From the NCBI GenBank assembly GCA_937941555.1, contig CALDHJ010000097.1, positions 1 through 6,030 of the forward strand: a stretch of 6,030 bases of DNA. Direction: 5' to 3'. The position numbers and the translations under genes are program-made. Source of the stretch: an uncultured Granulosicoccaceae bacterium (GTDB taxonomy: Bacteria; Pseudomonadota; Gammaproteobacteria; CALCKW01). Shown piece after piece: positions 5,973-6,030 of the stretch; the first letter of the stretch is position 1, and the number at the start of each line of letters is the position of its first letter. A model generated the notes under the pieces. That model worked only from the letters and a program-made list of their open reading frames with translations. It searched no databases and was not told the origin of the DNA.

Positions 5973-6030
5973 ATGAGCCATTTCAGACTGACCACAAGTC
6001 TCTTCGCATTTGCGGTGACAGGTGGCAGCG
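5973..6030 (+). CDS. Start of a probable secreted or membrane protein (cut by window edge)
   Basis: An ATG at 5973 follows AGGG with 6 bases spacing. The 19 codons present read MSHFRLTTSLFAFAVTGGS, a short positively charged N-terminus followed by a hydrophobic stretch, as in a signal peptide or membrane anchor. The frame is open to the right edge. It diverges from the YbiS-type gene. Nothing about the product can be said beyond likely export, and the small number of codons makes even the gene call tentative. Confidence 0.5.
   Translation, partial: MSHFRLTTSLFAFAVTGGS

Overview
The window reads as chromosomal DNA of a Gram-negative proteobacterium, most likely a gammaproteobacterium. It is fairly GC-rich, densely coded, and devoted to the cell envelope: a large MscS-type channel, a CPA1-type cation/proton antiporter, two L,D-transpeptidases and a small lipoprotein resembling Braun's lipoprotein (Lpp) or Pseudomonas OprI. 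The lipoprotein is the best taxonomic hint, because lysine-ended coiled-coil murein lipoproteins are typical of Gammaproteobacteria. Genus cannot be read from the sequence. I see no mobile element, CRISPR array, tRNA or rRNA.

Layout. Positions 1-2152 (minus strand) hold a long MscS-family channel gene whose last codons lie beyond the left edge. A 308-base divergent intergenic region (2153-2460) carries two inverted repeats and candidate promoters. A plus-strand run follows: the antiporter (2461-3717), a small L,D-transpeptidase with a twin-arginine-like signal (3738-4319), and the Lpp-like lipoprotein (4402-4710). The run ends at a strong terminator (4728-4758) with A and T tracts on both sides, so it can serve both strands. 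Converging on it from the right is a second, larger L,D-transpeptidase of the ErfK/YbiS type (4780-5757, minus strand). Its signal peptide is also of twin-arginine type. A 215-base divergent region follows, and the window closes with the first codons of a probable secreted protein (5973 onward, plus strand).

How the genes may work together. In E. coli and relatives, YbiS-type L,D-transpeptidases join the C-terminal lysine of Lpp to meso-diaminopimelate in peptidoglycan, tethering the outer membrane to the wall. Here a lipoprotein with a lipobox, an alanine-zipper heptad pattern and a C-terminal lysine sits between two L,D-transpeptidases. The locus therefore looks like a self-contained outer-membrane tethering module: anchor plus candidate attaching, and possibly detaching or remodelling, enzymes. 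The antiporter and the mechanosensitive channel next to it add ion and turgor control, so an osmotic and envelope-stress theme is plausible. That theme is inference from gene neighbourhood only.
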